DNA of 64,000 bases. Origin: Streptomyces colonosanans (lineage in GTDB: Bacteria > Actinomycetota > Actinomycetes > Streptomycetales > Streptomycetaceae). Under the pieces are notes generated by a model. It did no database searches. It was not told the origin of the DNA and saw only the letters and a list, made by a program, of their open reading frames with translations. Positions 1 to 8,169 of this stretch are shown here, one piece after another. The DNA lies in NCBI RefSeq assembly GCF_001866645.1, contig NZ_MLYP01000017.1, positions 61,194-125,193 on the forward strand, read 5' to 3'. The position numbers and the translations under genes were made by a program. Position 1 is the stretch's first letter. Every line of letters starts with the position of its first letter.

Positions 1-181
1 GTACGAAATCATGACGCTCTCCGGCCAGGAGTACGTCGACATCTACGCGACCGCCGCCAAGCGGCAGATCGCGGAGGCGGCGAAGGCGGAGAAGCAGGCG
101 CAGAAGCAAGCCGAGCAGGCGCAGAAGGACGCGGAGAAGGCGGCGGCGGAGGACGCCGGGAAGGGATCCGCGAACTCGTAG
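1..181 (+). CDS. C-terminal end of a lysophospholipid (1-acylglycerol-3-phosphate) acyltransferase family protein, partial
   Basis: The reading frame is open from the window edge to a TAG at 179-181, giving about 59 residues. It begins with TLSGQEYVDIY, which resembles the C-terminus of actinobacterial PlsC-like acyltransferases. A highly charged Ala/Lys/Glu/Gln tail follows and is probably helical or disordered. The catalytic domain lies outside the window, so the family call rests on this short end and on the usual gene order upstream of macS in Streptomyces. PlsC-type enzymes acylate lysophosphatidic acid at the membrane; that function is inferred, not seen. Confidence 0.55.
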   Translation, partial: YEIMTLSGQEYVDIYATAAKRQIAEAAKAEKQAQKQAEQAQKDAEKAAAEDAGKGSANS

Positions 182-214
182 CGACGCGGTCCGTACGGCT
201 CGGGGGTGGGGGGC

Positions 215-1450
215 ATGGCCAAGCGGGAGCGGGTCATCAGGATGTCGGTCGAGCAGCCGCTGTGGCGTGCGCTCACCGCGTACCGCGTCCTGACGATGCT
301 GTACGCGATCGGGCTCTTCTCGACCGCCTACGGGAAGTTCGCCCGGCCCTGGCTGGCCGTCGCGTACTACGTGGTGCTGTGCCTGTGGACCCTGGCCACC
401 CTCCCCAAGGTGGCCAACGCGGCGAGCTGCACCAAGCCGTTCCTGGCCGTCGACCTCACCGTCGCGCTCGTCGGCATCCTCATCACGCCGCTCGCCGACA
501 CGCACGAGCGGGTGCTGTCGGGCGGCCCCACCCTGCCGTCGGTGTGGACCGCCGGTTCCGTCCTCGCGTACGCGGTCAGGGGCGGCTGGCGCTGGGCGGC
601 CTTCGCCTCCACGGCGGTCGCCGTGGCGAACCTGGTCGAGCGGGGCACCCCGGCCCGCGACACCGTCCACAACGTGGTCCTCGTCTGGGTCGCCTCCATC
701 GCGATCGGCTATGTCGTCGAGGTTGCCCGCGCTTCCGAGCGCACCCTCGCCCGCGCCCTGGAGATCGAGGCCGTGACCCGCGAGCGGGAGCGGCTGGCCC
801 GGGACATTCATGACAGCGTGCTCCAGGTGCTCGCCATGGTGCAGCGGCGCGCCTCCGCGCTCGGCGGCGAGGCCGCGGAACTGGGCCGGCTGGCCGGTGA
901 ACAGGAGGTGGCGCTGCGCACGCTGGTCTCCGGCGGTCTGGTGCCCCCCTCACGGGTGTCGGAGGACGCGGCGCTCGGCGCAGTCGTCCGCGCTGTCGAG
1001 GAGCCGGACCCCGAGGAGGGCCCGGTGGACCTGCGCCCCCTGCTCGCCCCGTACGCCGGTGCCCGGGTGACGCTCTCCGGGCCCGGCTCTCCGGTGCCGC
1101 TCGCCCCGGCTGCCGCGCGGGAACTGGCCGCCGCCGTCGGTGCCGCCCTCGACAATGTGCGCAGCCACGCGGGGGAGGGGGCCCACGCCTGGATCCTGGT
1201 CGAGGACGAACCGGACGGGATCGTCGTGACCGTACGGGACGACGGGCCCGGTATCCCGGAAGGGCGGCTCGCAGAGGCCGAGAGCGAGGGACGGCTGGGA
1301 GTGGCCCAGTCGATCCGCGGCAGGCTGCGCGACATCGGCGGCTCGGCCGAGTACTTCTCGGCCCCGGGCCAGGGCACGGAAGTGGAACTGAAGGTACCGA
1401 GGGACGTGAAGAGCCCGAGGGCTTCACAGGGGAGGGCGGAGAAGCGATGA
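215..1450 (+). CDS. macS: MacS-type sensor histidine kinase
   Basis: The N-terminal half has several hydrophobic segments (about residues 15-160), typical of the membrane sensor domain of this family. The dimerisation/phospho-acceptor motif is RDIHDS (His near residue 199), and the C-terminus has an HATPase domain with DNVRSHA (N box) and DDGPGIP (G1 box). The ATG at 215 was chosen; GTG 206 and ATG 242 are in-frame alternatives. Its last four bases overlap macR (ATGA), so the two are translationally coupled. In S. coelicolor MacRS controls morphogenesis-related membrane protein genes and actinorhodin production. The signal sensed is not evident from the sequence. Confidence 0.88.
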   Translation: MAKRERVIRMSVEQPLWRALTAYRVLTMLYAIGLFSTAYGKFARPWLAVAYYVVLCLWTLATLPKVANAASCTKPFLAVDLTVALVGILITPLADTHERVLSGGPTLPSVWTAGSVLAYAVRGGWRWAAFASTAVAVANLVERGTPARDTVHNVVLVWVASIAIGYVVEVARASERTLARALEIEAVTRERERLARDIHDSVLQVLAMVQRRASALGGEAAELGRLAGEQEVALRTLVSGGLVPPSRVSEDAALGAVVRAVEEPDPEEGPVDLRPLLAPYAGARVTLSGPGSPVPLAPAAARELAAAVGAALDNVRSHAGEGAHAWILVEDEPDGIVVTVRDDGPGIPEGRLAEAESEGRLGVAQSIRGRLRDIGGSAEYFSAPGQGTEVELKVPRDVKSPRASQGRAEKR

Positions 1451-2199
1451 CCGGAGCGAAGCCGGCCACCGGACCCGGCGGCGGCCGAGAGGAAGACGGA
1501 GGTGCGGTGACGGGGGAGGGCGCCGGCCCCCGGCAGGCCCCGATCAGAGTCATGGTGGTCGACGACCACCCCATGTGGCGCGACGCCGTCGCCCGCGACC
1601 TGACCGAGTCCGGCTTCGACGTGGTCGCCACCGCGGGCGACGGCGAGCAGGCGGTGCGCCGCGCCCGGGCCGCCGGGCCCGACGTGCTCGTCCTGGACCT
1701 GAACCTGCCGGCGAAGCCGGGAGTCCAGGTCTGCAAGGAACTCGTCGGCGGCGACGCGACGCTGCGGGTCCTGGTGCTGTCGGCGAGCGGCGAGCACGCG
1801 GATGTGCTGGAGGCGGTGAAGTCCGGTGCGACGGGCTACCTGCTGAAGTCGGCCTCCACGGACGAACTGATCGACGCGGTGCGCCGCACGGCGGCCGGCG
1901 ACCCGGTGTTCACCCCCGGCCTCGCGGGACTGGTCCTCGGCGAGTACCGCCGCCTCGCCTCCGAACCGGCCCCCGCCGCGGGCGCCGACGAGCGCAAGGC
2001 ACCGCGGCTGACCGACCGCGAGACCGAAGTACTGCGGCTGGTCGCCAAGGGCCTGAGCTACAAGCAGATCGCGGAGCGCCTGGTCATCTCGCACCGCACC
2101 GTGCAGAACCACGTCCAGAACACCCTGGGCAAGCTCCATCTGCACAACCGGGTGGAACTGGTGCGGTACGCGATCGAGCAAGGGCTGGACGAGGAGTGA
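1447..2199 (+). CDS. macR: MacR-type NarL/LuxR-family response regulator
   Basis: This 250-residue protein has a receiver domain after a Gly-rich N-terminal extension of about 30 residues. VVDDHPMWRDA supplies the acidic pocket, VLVLDLNLP contains the phospho-accepting Asp, and the Lys of YLLKSAS completes the active site. A C-terminal LuxR-type helix-turn-helix follows (LTDRETEVLRLVAKG, then SHRTVQNHV). It is the cognate partner of the overlapping macS. The S. coelicolor orthologue binds a 16-bp palindrome, TGAGTACnnGTACTCA; two imperfect matches lie at 21091-21132. Confidence 0.9.
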   Translation: MTGAKPATGPGGGREEDGGAVTGEGAGPRQAPIRVMVVDDHPMWRDAVARDLTESGFDVVATAGDGEQAVRRARAAGPDVLVLDLNLPAKPGVQVCKELVGGDATLRVLVLSASGEHADVLEAVKSGATGYLLKSASTDELIDAVRRTAAGDPVFTPGLAGLVLGEYRRLASEPAPAAGADERKAPRLTDRETEVLRLVAKGLSYKQIAERLVISHRTVQNHVQNTLGKLHLHNRVELVRYAIEQGLDEE

Positions 2200-2419
2200 G
2201 CCGGGGTGGGCAGGCGCCGGGAGCGACCACCGGGCGTACGCCGGGAGTGAAGCGCGCACCCATGCACCCCGTGCCCACCTTCGAGTGAAGTCCGACTCGC
2301 GCGGACTGATCAACTACCCGACTGTTCGCTGGAATTGACCTCCCGCACCATGCCGGAGTGACGTGGGTCACCATTAGCGTGACTCGCATCAGGCAACCGT
2401 GCGGCGAAGGGACATTTCC

Positions 2420-3448
2420 ATGCGGGTCGGAGTACTGACCGGAGGCGGCGACTGCCCCGGGCTCAACGCCGTCATCCGGGGCATCGTCCGCAAGGGCATG
2501 CAGGAGTACGGCTACGACTTCGTCGGCTTCCGGGACGGCTGGCGGGGACCCCTCGAAGGCGACACCGTCCGGCTCGACATCCCCGCCGTGCGCGGCATCC
2601 TGCCGCGCGGCGGCACCATCCTCGGCTCCTCGCGCACCAACCCGCTGAAGCAGGAGAACGGCATCCGCCGCATCAGGGAGAACCTCTCCAAACTGGAGGT
2701 CGACGCGCTCATCGCGATCGGCGGCGAGGACACGCTCGGGGTCGCGGCGCGCCTGGCCGACGTGTACGGGGTCCATGTCGTCGGCGTGCCGAAGACCATC
2801 GACAACGACCTGTCCGCCACGGACTACACCTTCGGTTTCGACACCGCCGTCAACATCGCGACCGAGGCGATCGACCGTCTGCACACCACGGCGGAGTCCC
2901 ACATGCGGGTGCTCGTGGTGGAGGTGATGGGCCGCCACGCGGGCTGGATCGCGATCCACTCGGGGCTGGCCGGCGGGGCGAACGTCATCCTCATCCCCGA
3001 GCAGCGCTTCGACGTCGACCAGGTGTGCGCCTGGGTGACGTCCCGGTTCAAGGCGTCCTACGCGCCGATCGTGGTCGTGGCCGAAGGAGCGATGCCGAAG
3101 GACGGCGACATGGTCCTGAAGGACGGATCGCTGGACTCCTTCGGGCACGTCCGCCTCTCGGGTGTCGGCGAATGGCTGGCGAAGGAGATCGAGAGGCGCA
3201 CGGGCAAGGAGGCCCGTACGACCGTGCTGGGGCACGTCCAGCGCGGCGGGACACCCAGCGCCTTCGACCGCTGGCTCGCCACCCGCTTCGGCCTGCACGC
3301 CATCGAGGCGGTCCGTGACGGCGACTTCGGCACGATGGTCGCCCTGCGCGGCACGGACATCGTGCGTGTCCCGCTCTCGGCGGCCACGGCCAGGCTGAAG
3401 ACGGTCGACCCGAAGCTGTACGAGGAGGTCGGCGTCTTCTTCGGCTGA
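2420..3448 (+). CDS. 6-phosphofructokinase of the PPi-dependent type by active-site residues
   Basis: It phosphorylates fructose 6-phosphate in glycolysis, or reversibly if it uses PPi. The protein is 342 residues with GGGDCPGLNA at the N-terminus, the catalytic TIDND motif, and EVMGRHAGW for fructose phosphate binding. The donor-site motif is GGEDT, with Asp104 where ATP-using enzymes have Gly, and PKTIDND has Lys125 where E. coli PfkA has Gly124. These two residues mark PPi-PFKs such as that of Amycolatopsis methanolica, whereas the ATP-PFK studied in S. coelicolor reads GGEGT at this site (from memory). The ATG at 2420 is preceded by GAAGGGA; a GTG at 2399 would add seven residues. Confidence 0.9.
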   Translation: MRVGVLTGGGDCPGLNAVIRGIVRKGMQEYGYDFVGFRDGWRGPLEGDTVRLDIPAVRGILPRGGTILGSSRTNPLKQENGIRRIRENLSKLEVDALIAIGGEDTLGVAARLADVYGVHVVGVPKTIDNDLSATDYTFGFDTAVNIATEAIDRLHTTAESHMRVLVVEVMGRHAGWIAIHSGLAGGANVILIPEQRFDVDQVCAWVTSRFKASYAPIVVVAEGAMPKDGDMVLKDGSLDSFGHVRLSGVGEWLAKEIERRTGKEARTTVLGHVQRGGTPSAFDRWLATRFGLHAIEAVRDGDFGTMVALRGTDIVRVPLSAATARLKTVDPKLYEEVGVFFG

Positions 3449-3465
3449 CGCCCCCAGCCGTGGGC

Positions 3466-3493
3466 GCCGGGCCGGCCGAACGGCCTGCCCGGC
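3466..3493. terminator. Hairpin between convergent pfk and trpE(G)
   Basis: A 7-bp GC stem (GCCGGGC/GCCCGGC), one mismatch, then a 4-bp stem closed by a GAAC loop lies between two converging genes. There is no U-run, which is usual for Streptomyces terminators. It could act in both directions. Confidence 0.55.
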
Positions 3494-3528
3494 ACCGCCT
3501 TCCTCCCCGCACCCTGCCGGAGAAGGCC

Positions 3529-5415
3529 CTACACGGCCCGGCGCCGCCCCGGGAACGTCCCCGTGTCCCTGGCCGCCGACCGGCCCAGCAACTCCCGTAC
3601 GACCGCGGCGCCGCCCACCGACAGCACCGACTCCGGGTGGAACTGGACGCCGGCGAACCCGGGCCCGCGCAGCGCATGCACCTCCCCGTTGCCGTCACGG
3701 CTGACCTCGACGTCGTGCGCGGCCAGTTCGGCAGCCGCCTCGTCGTCGCAGCGCGCCACGAAGCTGTTGTAGAAGCCGACGGTCTCCCGCTGCCCGAACA
3801 GGTCGATCTCCGTCTGCGCACCCTGGTACGGCACTTCCTTGCGGACGATCTCCAGACCCAGCTCGGCCGCGATCAGCTCGTGCCCCAGGCAGACGCCCAG
3901 CACCCCGTGCCGGTGCCCCCGGATGACCTCCGCCGTCAGCTGCCGCAGGAACCGCATCTTGGGGTCGCCCAGATCCGACGGGTTGCCCGGTCCCGGACCG
4001 AGGACCACCGGACCCTCGTGCACGAGCACCGCCTCCCGCAGCCCCGGCTCGTCGTACCGCCGCACGGTCACCTCGAGACCCGACGACGTCAGGACGTGCG
4101 CGAGCATCGCGGTGAACGTGTCCTCGCCGTCGACGACGAAGGCGTGCCCGGTGAGGTCCGAGGCCGGCACCTGCATCCGCAGCCAGAACGGTGCGAGCCG
4201 GGCCCGCCGCCCGTCGAGCGCCGTCCGCACCCGCGGGTCGTCCGCGAGCCGCGGCCCCACCCGCTCCCCGCGCGGTCGTCCCGGACGCACGCCGAGCGCG
4301 GCCAGCACCCCGGCGGCCTTGGCGTGGGTCTCCGCGACCTCGCCCGCCGGGTCCGACCCCCGCACGAGGGTGGCACCGACCGGCACCCGCAGCCGTCCCC
4401 GCGCGTCGATGTCGGCGGTCCGGATGAGGATGGGGGAGTCCAGGGTCTGCGCGCCCCCGGCATCCCGCCCGAGCAGGGCCAGCGCGCCCGCGTAGTAACC
4501 GCGGCCCCCGACCTCGTGGCGTTCGATCACCCGGCAGGCGTTCTGCACCGGCGAGCCGGTCACCGTCGCCGCGAACATCGTCTCCTTGAGCACCTCGCGC
4601 ACATCGAGGGTGGACTTCCCGCGCAGCTCGTACTCCGTGTGTGCGAGATGGGCCATCTCCTTCAGTCGCGGTCCGACGACGACCCCGCCCCCGTCGCCGA
4701 CCCTGCACATCATCTTGAGCTCCTCGTCGACCACCATCGACAGCTCCTCGATCTCCTTGCCGTCGGCGAGGAAGGCGAGCAGATCCCCGGGCGTCGGACC
4801 GCCCTCGGGGTAGCGGTACGTGCCGCTGATCGGGTTCATCACGACGGTTCGTCCTGACATCCGCACATGCACCTCGGGACTGGCCCCGACCAGCGTGCGG
4901 TCTCCCGTGTGGACGACGAAGGTCCAGTACGCACCCCGCTCACCGACCAGCAGCCGCCGGAAGAGTGCGAGGGCGTCGGCCCGGCCGAACCCCGGGATCC
5001 GCCCCTCGTACGTCCTCCGGATCACGAAGTTCGCTCCCTCGCCCCGCCCGATCTCCTCCTCCAGCACCCGCCCGACGATCCGCGCGTACTTCTCGTCGGT
5101 GACGTCGAAGCCACCCGCATCGACCCGGACGCCGTGCCGCGGGAGCTGTGACAGGGCCTCGTCCAGAGGGATTTCCCACGACTCCTGAGGCCTCAGTGCC
5201 ACCAGCGGCGTGCCGTCGTCGCGGACATCGAAGCCGCGCTCGCGGATCTGCCGGTACGGGACGAGGGCGAGACCCTCCTCAGGGAGGTCGGCGAGGCGTT
5301 CGTACGCATCGACCGGGCCGACCAGCACCTCGACCGTGTCGTGATCGCGCCCGGGTGTACGGCGGCGCAGCAGGGCGAACGGGCGGGGATCGTCGAGCAG
5401 GTCGAGCAGGTTCAT
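3529..5415 (-). CDS. trpE: Anthranilate synthase, fused TrpE-TrpG
   Basis: It converts chorismate and glutamine to anthranilate, the first committed step of tryptophan synthesis. The 628-residue protein has the chorismate-binding synthase at about residues 1-410 (NPISGTYRYPEG, then TVTGSPVQNACRVIE) and a class I glutamine amidotransferase at about 430-610. The amidotransferase nucleophile is in GVCLGHE and the His-Glu pair is in FHPES. A similar single-chain architecture also occurs in PhzE-type ADIC synthases. The upstream leader with three consecutive Trp codons and an attenuator argues for tryptophan supply. GAAGGAA precedes the ATG. The gene is divergent from the DAHP synthase gene. Confidence 0.9.
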   Translation of the reverse strand: MNLLDLLDDPRPFALLRRRTPGRDHDTVEVLVGPVDAYERLADLPEEGLALVPYRQIRERGFDVRDDGTPLVALRPQESWEIPLDEALSQLPRHGVRVDAGGFDVTDEKYARIVGRVLEEEIGRGEGANFVIRRTYEGRIPGFGRADALALFRRLLVGERGAYWTFVVHTGDRTLVGASPEVHVRMSGRTVVMNPISGTYRYPEGGPTPGDLLAFLADGKEIEELSMVVDEELKMMCRVGDGGGVVVGPRLKEMAHLAHTEYELRGKSTLDVREVLKETMFAATVTGSPVQNACRVIERHEVGGRGYYAGALALLGRDAGGAQTLDSPILIRTADIDARGRLRVPVGATLVRGSDPAGEVAETHAKAAGVLAALGVRPGRPRGERVGPRLADDPRVRTALDGRRARLAPFWLRMQVPASDLTGHAFVVDGEDTFTAMLAHVLTSSGLEVTVRRYDEPGLREAVLVHEGPVVLGPGPGNPSDLGDPKMRFLRQLTAEVIRGHRHGVLGVCLGHELIAAELGLEIVRKEVPYQGAQTEIDLFGQRETVGFYNSFVARCDDEAAAELAAHDVEVSRDGNGEVHALRGPGFAGVQFHPESVLSVGGAAVVRELLGRSAARDTGTFPGRRRAV

Positions 5416-5487
5416 GGGACGTGTTCCTTCTCAGCGGATCGTCTGCGGATCGTCTGCGGGAGAGGAACGGCCCGGTCGCGGAAACAC

Positions 5488-5514
5488 CGAAGGCCGCCCC
5501 TCGGGCGGCCTTCG
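5488..5514 (-). terminator. trp attenuator terminator hairpin
   Basis: There is a perfect 12-bp inverted repeat (CGAAGGCCGCCC/GGGCGGCCTTCG) with a 3-nt loop between the leader peptide stop and the trpE start. The GGCCGCC of its promoter-proximal arm can instead pair with GGCGGCC at 5542-5548, inside the last codons of the leader ORF. That gives an antiterminator exclusive with the terminator. A GTGTTTCC tract follows on the transcribed strand. Confidence 0.85.
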
Positions 5515-5535
5515 CGAAATCGTGGGTACGCGCAG

Positions 5536-5598
5536 TCAGTGGGCCGCCGGACGAGCGGTCCACCACCAGTTCTGGTTCAGGGTCGAGTGCGCGAACAT
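5536..5598 (-). CDS. trpL: trp operon leader peptide
   Basis: This is a 20-codon ORF starting ATG and ending TGA, with three consecutive Trp codons (NQNWWWTAR) at codons 11-13, placed about 120 nt upstream of trpE. Ribosome stalling at the Trp codons under Trp-tRNA shortage should leave the following GGCGGCC segment free to form the antiterminator. A three-Trp leader controlling an anthranilate synthase gene has been described in Streptomyces venezuelae. Confidence 0.87.
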   Translation of the reverse strand: MFAHSTLNQNWWWTARPAAH

Positions 5599-5780
5599 GC
5601 CCCGGACCCTACACCACGCCTCGGGTCGTGCCCGGCATCCCGGGACACCCGGGTCGTGACAACGGGGGTACCGTCGGGGGCGGACCGGCCGTACCGCGGC
5701 CAGGACCCGGCAAGCGGGGCGTGTCTCACTTGATGGGCATGTGAGGGGACACTCCGGCACAACCCCGTAATGTTGAAGAG

Positions 5781-7133
5781 GTGACCGTGAACGCTAAGAC
5801 CAGCGCGAGTGCTGGCAACACCTGGCGAGACCTGCCCGCGGCGCAGCAGCCCGAGTACCCCGACCCCGAGGCTTTGCGCGCAGTGATCGCGGACCTCGAG
5901 TCGTATCCGCCGCTCGTCTTCGCGGGCGAGTGTGACCAGCTGCGCGCCCGGATGGGAGCCGTCGCCAAGGGCGAGGCGTTCCTGCTGCAGGGCGGCGACT
6001 GCGCGGAGGCCTTCGACGGGGTCTCCGCCGACCACATCCGCAACAAGCTCAAAACCCTGCTCCAGATGGGTGCCGTGCTCACGTACGCGGCCTCGGTGCC
6101 GGTCGTGAAGGTCGGCCGCATCGCCGGCCAGTACTCCAAGCCGCGCTCCAAGCCGACCGAGACCCGCGACGGCGTGACCCTGCCGACGTACCGGGGCGAC
6201 TCCGTCAACGGCTTCGACTTCACCGAGGAGGCCCGCGTCCCGGACCCCGAGCGCCTGAAGCGGATGTACAACGCTTCCGCCTCGACGCTCAACCTGGTGC
6301 GCGCCTTCACCACCGGCGGCTACGCCGACCTGCGCCAGGTGCACGCCTGGAACCAGGACTTCGTGAAGTCCTCCCCGTCCGGTCAGCGCTACGAGCAGCT
6401 CGCCCGCGAGATCGACAACGCGCTGCACTTCATGCGGGCCTGTGGCACGGACCCGGAGGAGTTCAAGACCGTCGAGTTCTACTCCTCCCACGAGGCCCTG
6501 CTGCTCGACTACGAGTCCGCCCTGACCAGGGTCGACTCGCGCACCGGACAGCTGTACGACGTCTCCGGGCACATGGTGTGGATCGGCGAGCGCACCCGTC
6601 AGCTGGACGGCGCGCACATCGAGTTCGCCTCGAGGATCCGCAACCCGATCGGCATCAAGCTCGGACCGACGACGACGGCCGAGGAGGCGCTGCAGTACAT
6701 CGACCGGCTCGACCCGGAGCGCGAGCCGGGGCGGCTGACCTTCATCGTCCGCATGGGCGCGGACAAGATCCGCGACCGGCTCCCCGAGCTGGTGGAGAAG
6801 GTCACGGCGTCGGGCGCGGTCGTCGCATGGGTCACCGACCCGATGCACGGCAACACCTTCGAGGCGGCGTCCGGGCACAAGACCCGCCGCTTCGACGACG
6901 TGCTGGACGAGGTCAAGGGTTTCTTCGAGGTCCACAAGTCGCTGGGCACGCACCCGGGCGGCATCCACGTGGAGCTGACCGGCGACGACGTCACCGAGTG
7001 CGTGGGCGGCGGCGACGAGATCTTCGTCGACGATCTGCACCAGCGCTACGAGACGGCCTGCGACCCGCGTCTGAACCGCAGCCAGTCTCTCGACCTGGCG
7101 TTCCTCGTCGCCGAGATGTACAGGGACCAGTAG
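5781..7133 (+). CDS. aroH: Class II 3-deoxy-7-phosphoheptulonate (DAHP) synthase
   Basis: It condenses phosphoenolpyruvate and erythrose 4-phosphate, the entry reaction of the shikimate pathway. It is a 450-residue plant/mycobacterial type II enzyme, recognised by GECDQLRARM, LLQGGDCAEAF, KVGRIAGQY, WIGERTRQ, NPIGIKLGPTT and TDPMHGNT. GTG 5781 and GTG 5787 are both possible starts; the GAAGAGG site fits 5787 slightly better. It is divergent from trpE(G), putting the first shikimate step and the first Trp-branch step side by side. The M. tuberculosis orthologue (AroG, Rv2178c) works with chorismate mutase. Confidence 0.95.
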   Translation: MTVNAKTSASAGNTWRDLPAAQQPEYPDPEALRAVIADLESYPPLVFAGECDQLRARMGAVAKGEAFLLQGGDCAEAFDGVSADHIRNKLKTLLQMGAVLTYAASVPVVKVGRIAGQYSKPRSKPTETRDGVTLPTYRGDSVNGFDFTEEARVPDPERLKRMYNASASTLNLVRAFTTGGYADLRQVHAWNQDFVKSSPSGQRYEQLAREIDNALHFMRACGTDPEEFKTVEFYSSHEALLLDYESALTRVDSRTGQLYDVSGHMVWIGERTRQLDGAHIEFASRIRNPIGIKLGPTTTAEEALQYIDRLDPEREPGRLTFIVRMGADKIRDRLPELVEKVTASGAVVAWVTDPMHGNTFEAASGHKTRRFDDVLDEVKGFFEVHKSLGTHPGGIHVELTGDDVTECVGGGDEIFVDDLHQRYETACDPRLNRSQSLDLAFLVAEMYRDQ

Positions 7134-7160
7134 CCGCTTCGGTGGCGAGGGCCCATGACG

Positions 7161-7192
7161 TGGGGCGCGGATCACATGCGATCCGCGCCCCA
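7161..7192 (+). terminator. Terminator after DAHP synthase
   Basis: A perfect 12-bp stem (TGGGGCGCGGAT/ATCCGCGCCCCA) with an 8-nt loop is followed by TTCCCTTTTG. It lies 27 bp after the aroH stop codon. Confidence 0.85.
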
Positions 7193-7220
7193 TTCCCTTT
7201 TGTGACCTCGGCGCGATAGG

Positions 7221-7239
7221 TAAGGTTAGGTTTGCCTCA
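7221..7239. promoter_or_regulatory. Iron box (DmdR/IdeR-type operator) upstream of bfd
   Basis: TAAGGTTAGGTTTGCCTCA matches the actinobacterial iron-box consensus (TTAGGTTAGGCTCACCTAA, from memory) at 14 of 19 positions. It lies 52 bp upstream of the bfd start. Repression by Fe-bound regulator would make bfd iron-starvation-inducible, consistent with its role in releasing iron from bacterioferritin. Confidence 0.75.
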
Positions 7240-7290
7240 CCGATTTTCGGGAGGGTGTGATCCGGAAATCCCGTCGGGAGGTGAGTCCAC

Positions 7291-7539
7291 GTGTACGTCT
7301 GCAGCTGCTTCGGTGTGACCGAGGCGCAGGTCAAGCAGCATGCGGAGGGCGGCGCGTGCACGCCCCGGCAGATCGCCTCGGCGTGCAAGGCGGGTACCGA
7401 CTGCGGGTCGTGCGTGCGACGGATCCAGGCTCTGCTGGGCAGGGGCGCATGCCCGCGCCGTGCCGCTGCCGACCAGCAGGGCGGCCCGGCCCTCCTCTCC
7501 CGCCTGGACGGTCTGGACGGCCTGGAGGAGGCCGCCTAG
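7291..7539 (+). CDS. bfd: Bacterioferritin-associated ferredoxin (2Fe-2S)
   Basis: Bfd docks on bacterioferritin and passes electrons to the stored Fe(III) so that it can leave. The 82-residue protein has ligand cysteines C4 and C6 (VCSCFGVTE) and C38 and C41 (TDCGSCVRR), the BFD-like [2Fe-2S] pattern. The GTG start has GGGAGG upstream. After residue 50 the chain is a low-complexity extension not needed for the fold. It converges with bfr, and the two stop codons share the CTAG at 7536-7539. An iron box precedes the gene. Confidence 0.93.
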   Translation: MYVCSCFGVTEAQVKQHAEGGACTPRQIASACKAGTDCGSCVRRIQALLGRGACPRRAAADQQGGPALLSRLDGLDGLEEAA

Positions 7540-8015
7540 CTGTCCGGCTGTTCGATGATCTGCGCGAGGTAGAGGGCCTCGCCGAGCTTGTCGACCAGTT
7601 CCAGCTGGGTGTCCAGGTAGTCGATGTGCTCCTCCTCGTCCTCGAGGATCGACTCGAAGATGTTCGCGGACGTGATGTCGCCCTTCTCCCGCATGAGCTT
7701 GATGCCGCGCTTGAGCCGGTCGATCGCCTCGACCTCGATCTGCCGGTCGGCCTCGAACATCTCCTTGACGGACTGCCCCACCCGCACATGGAAGAGCCGC
7801 TGGTAGTTCGGCAGTCCGTCAAGGAAGAGGATGCGGTCGGTGAGCACCTCCGCATGCTTCATCTCGTCGAACGACTCATGCCGTGTGTGCTTGGCGAGTT
7901 TGTACCAGCCGAAGCTCTCCTGCATCTTCGCGTGCAGGAAGTACTGGTTGATGGCGGTCAGCTCGCCAGTGAGCTGTTCGTTGAGGAATTCGATGACCTC
8001 GGGGTCGCCCTGCAT
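7536..8015 (-). CDS. bfr: Bacterioferritin
   Basis: This 24-mer iron-storage protein has 159 residues. The ferroxidase ligands are seen in GELTAINQYF and DEMKHAE, where the EMKH motif also supplies the haem Met, and in LEDEEEHIDYL. The ATG at 8015 starts MQGDPEVIEFLN, the normal family N-terminus; upstream in-frame codons are not conserved. The gene is convergent with bfd with overlapping stops. No iron box was seen in the 154-bp region it shares with the divergent oxidoreductase gene. Confidence 0.96.
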   Translation of the reverse strand: MQGDPEVIEFLNEQLTGELTAINQYFLHAKMQESFGWYKLAKHTRHESFDEMKHAEVLTDRILFLDGLPNYQRLFHVRVGQSVKEMFEADRQIEVEAIDRLKRGIKLMREKGDITSANIFESILEDEEEHIDYLDTQLELVDKLGEALYLAQIIEQPDS

Positions 8016-8169
8016 CGCGCGGGCTCCTTCCAGGCGGGGACTGGCGGGTTGCGCCGCATGATCGCATCGGTATGCAGAGGCGTCCAGTAAGTTCACGCTT
8101 AGTGCGAGTTGTCCGCAATTATGTGCGGGCTGGTCATGTGCACACTCCGAGGTCTGTCAGGATGGAGTC

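Noticed and set aside
8016..8169. Iron box in the bfr promoter region
   Set aside because: No segment approaching the 19-bp consensus was found.
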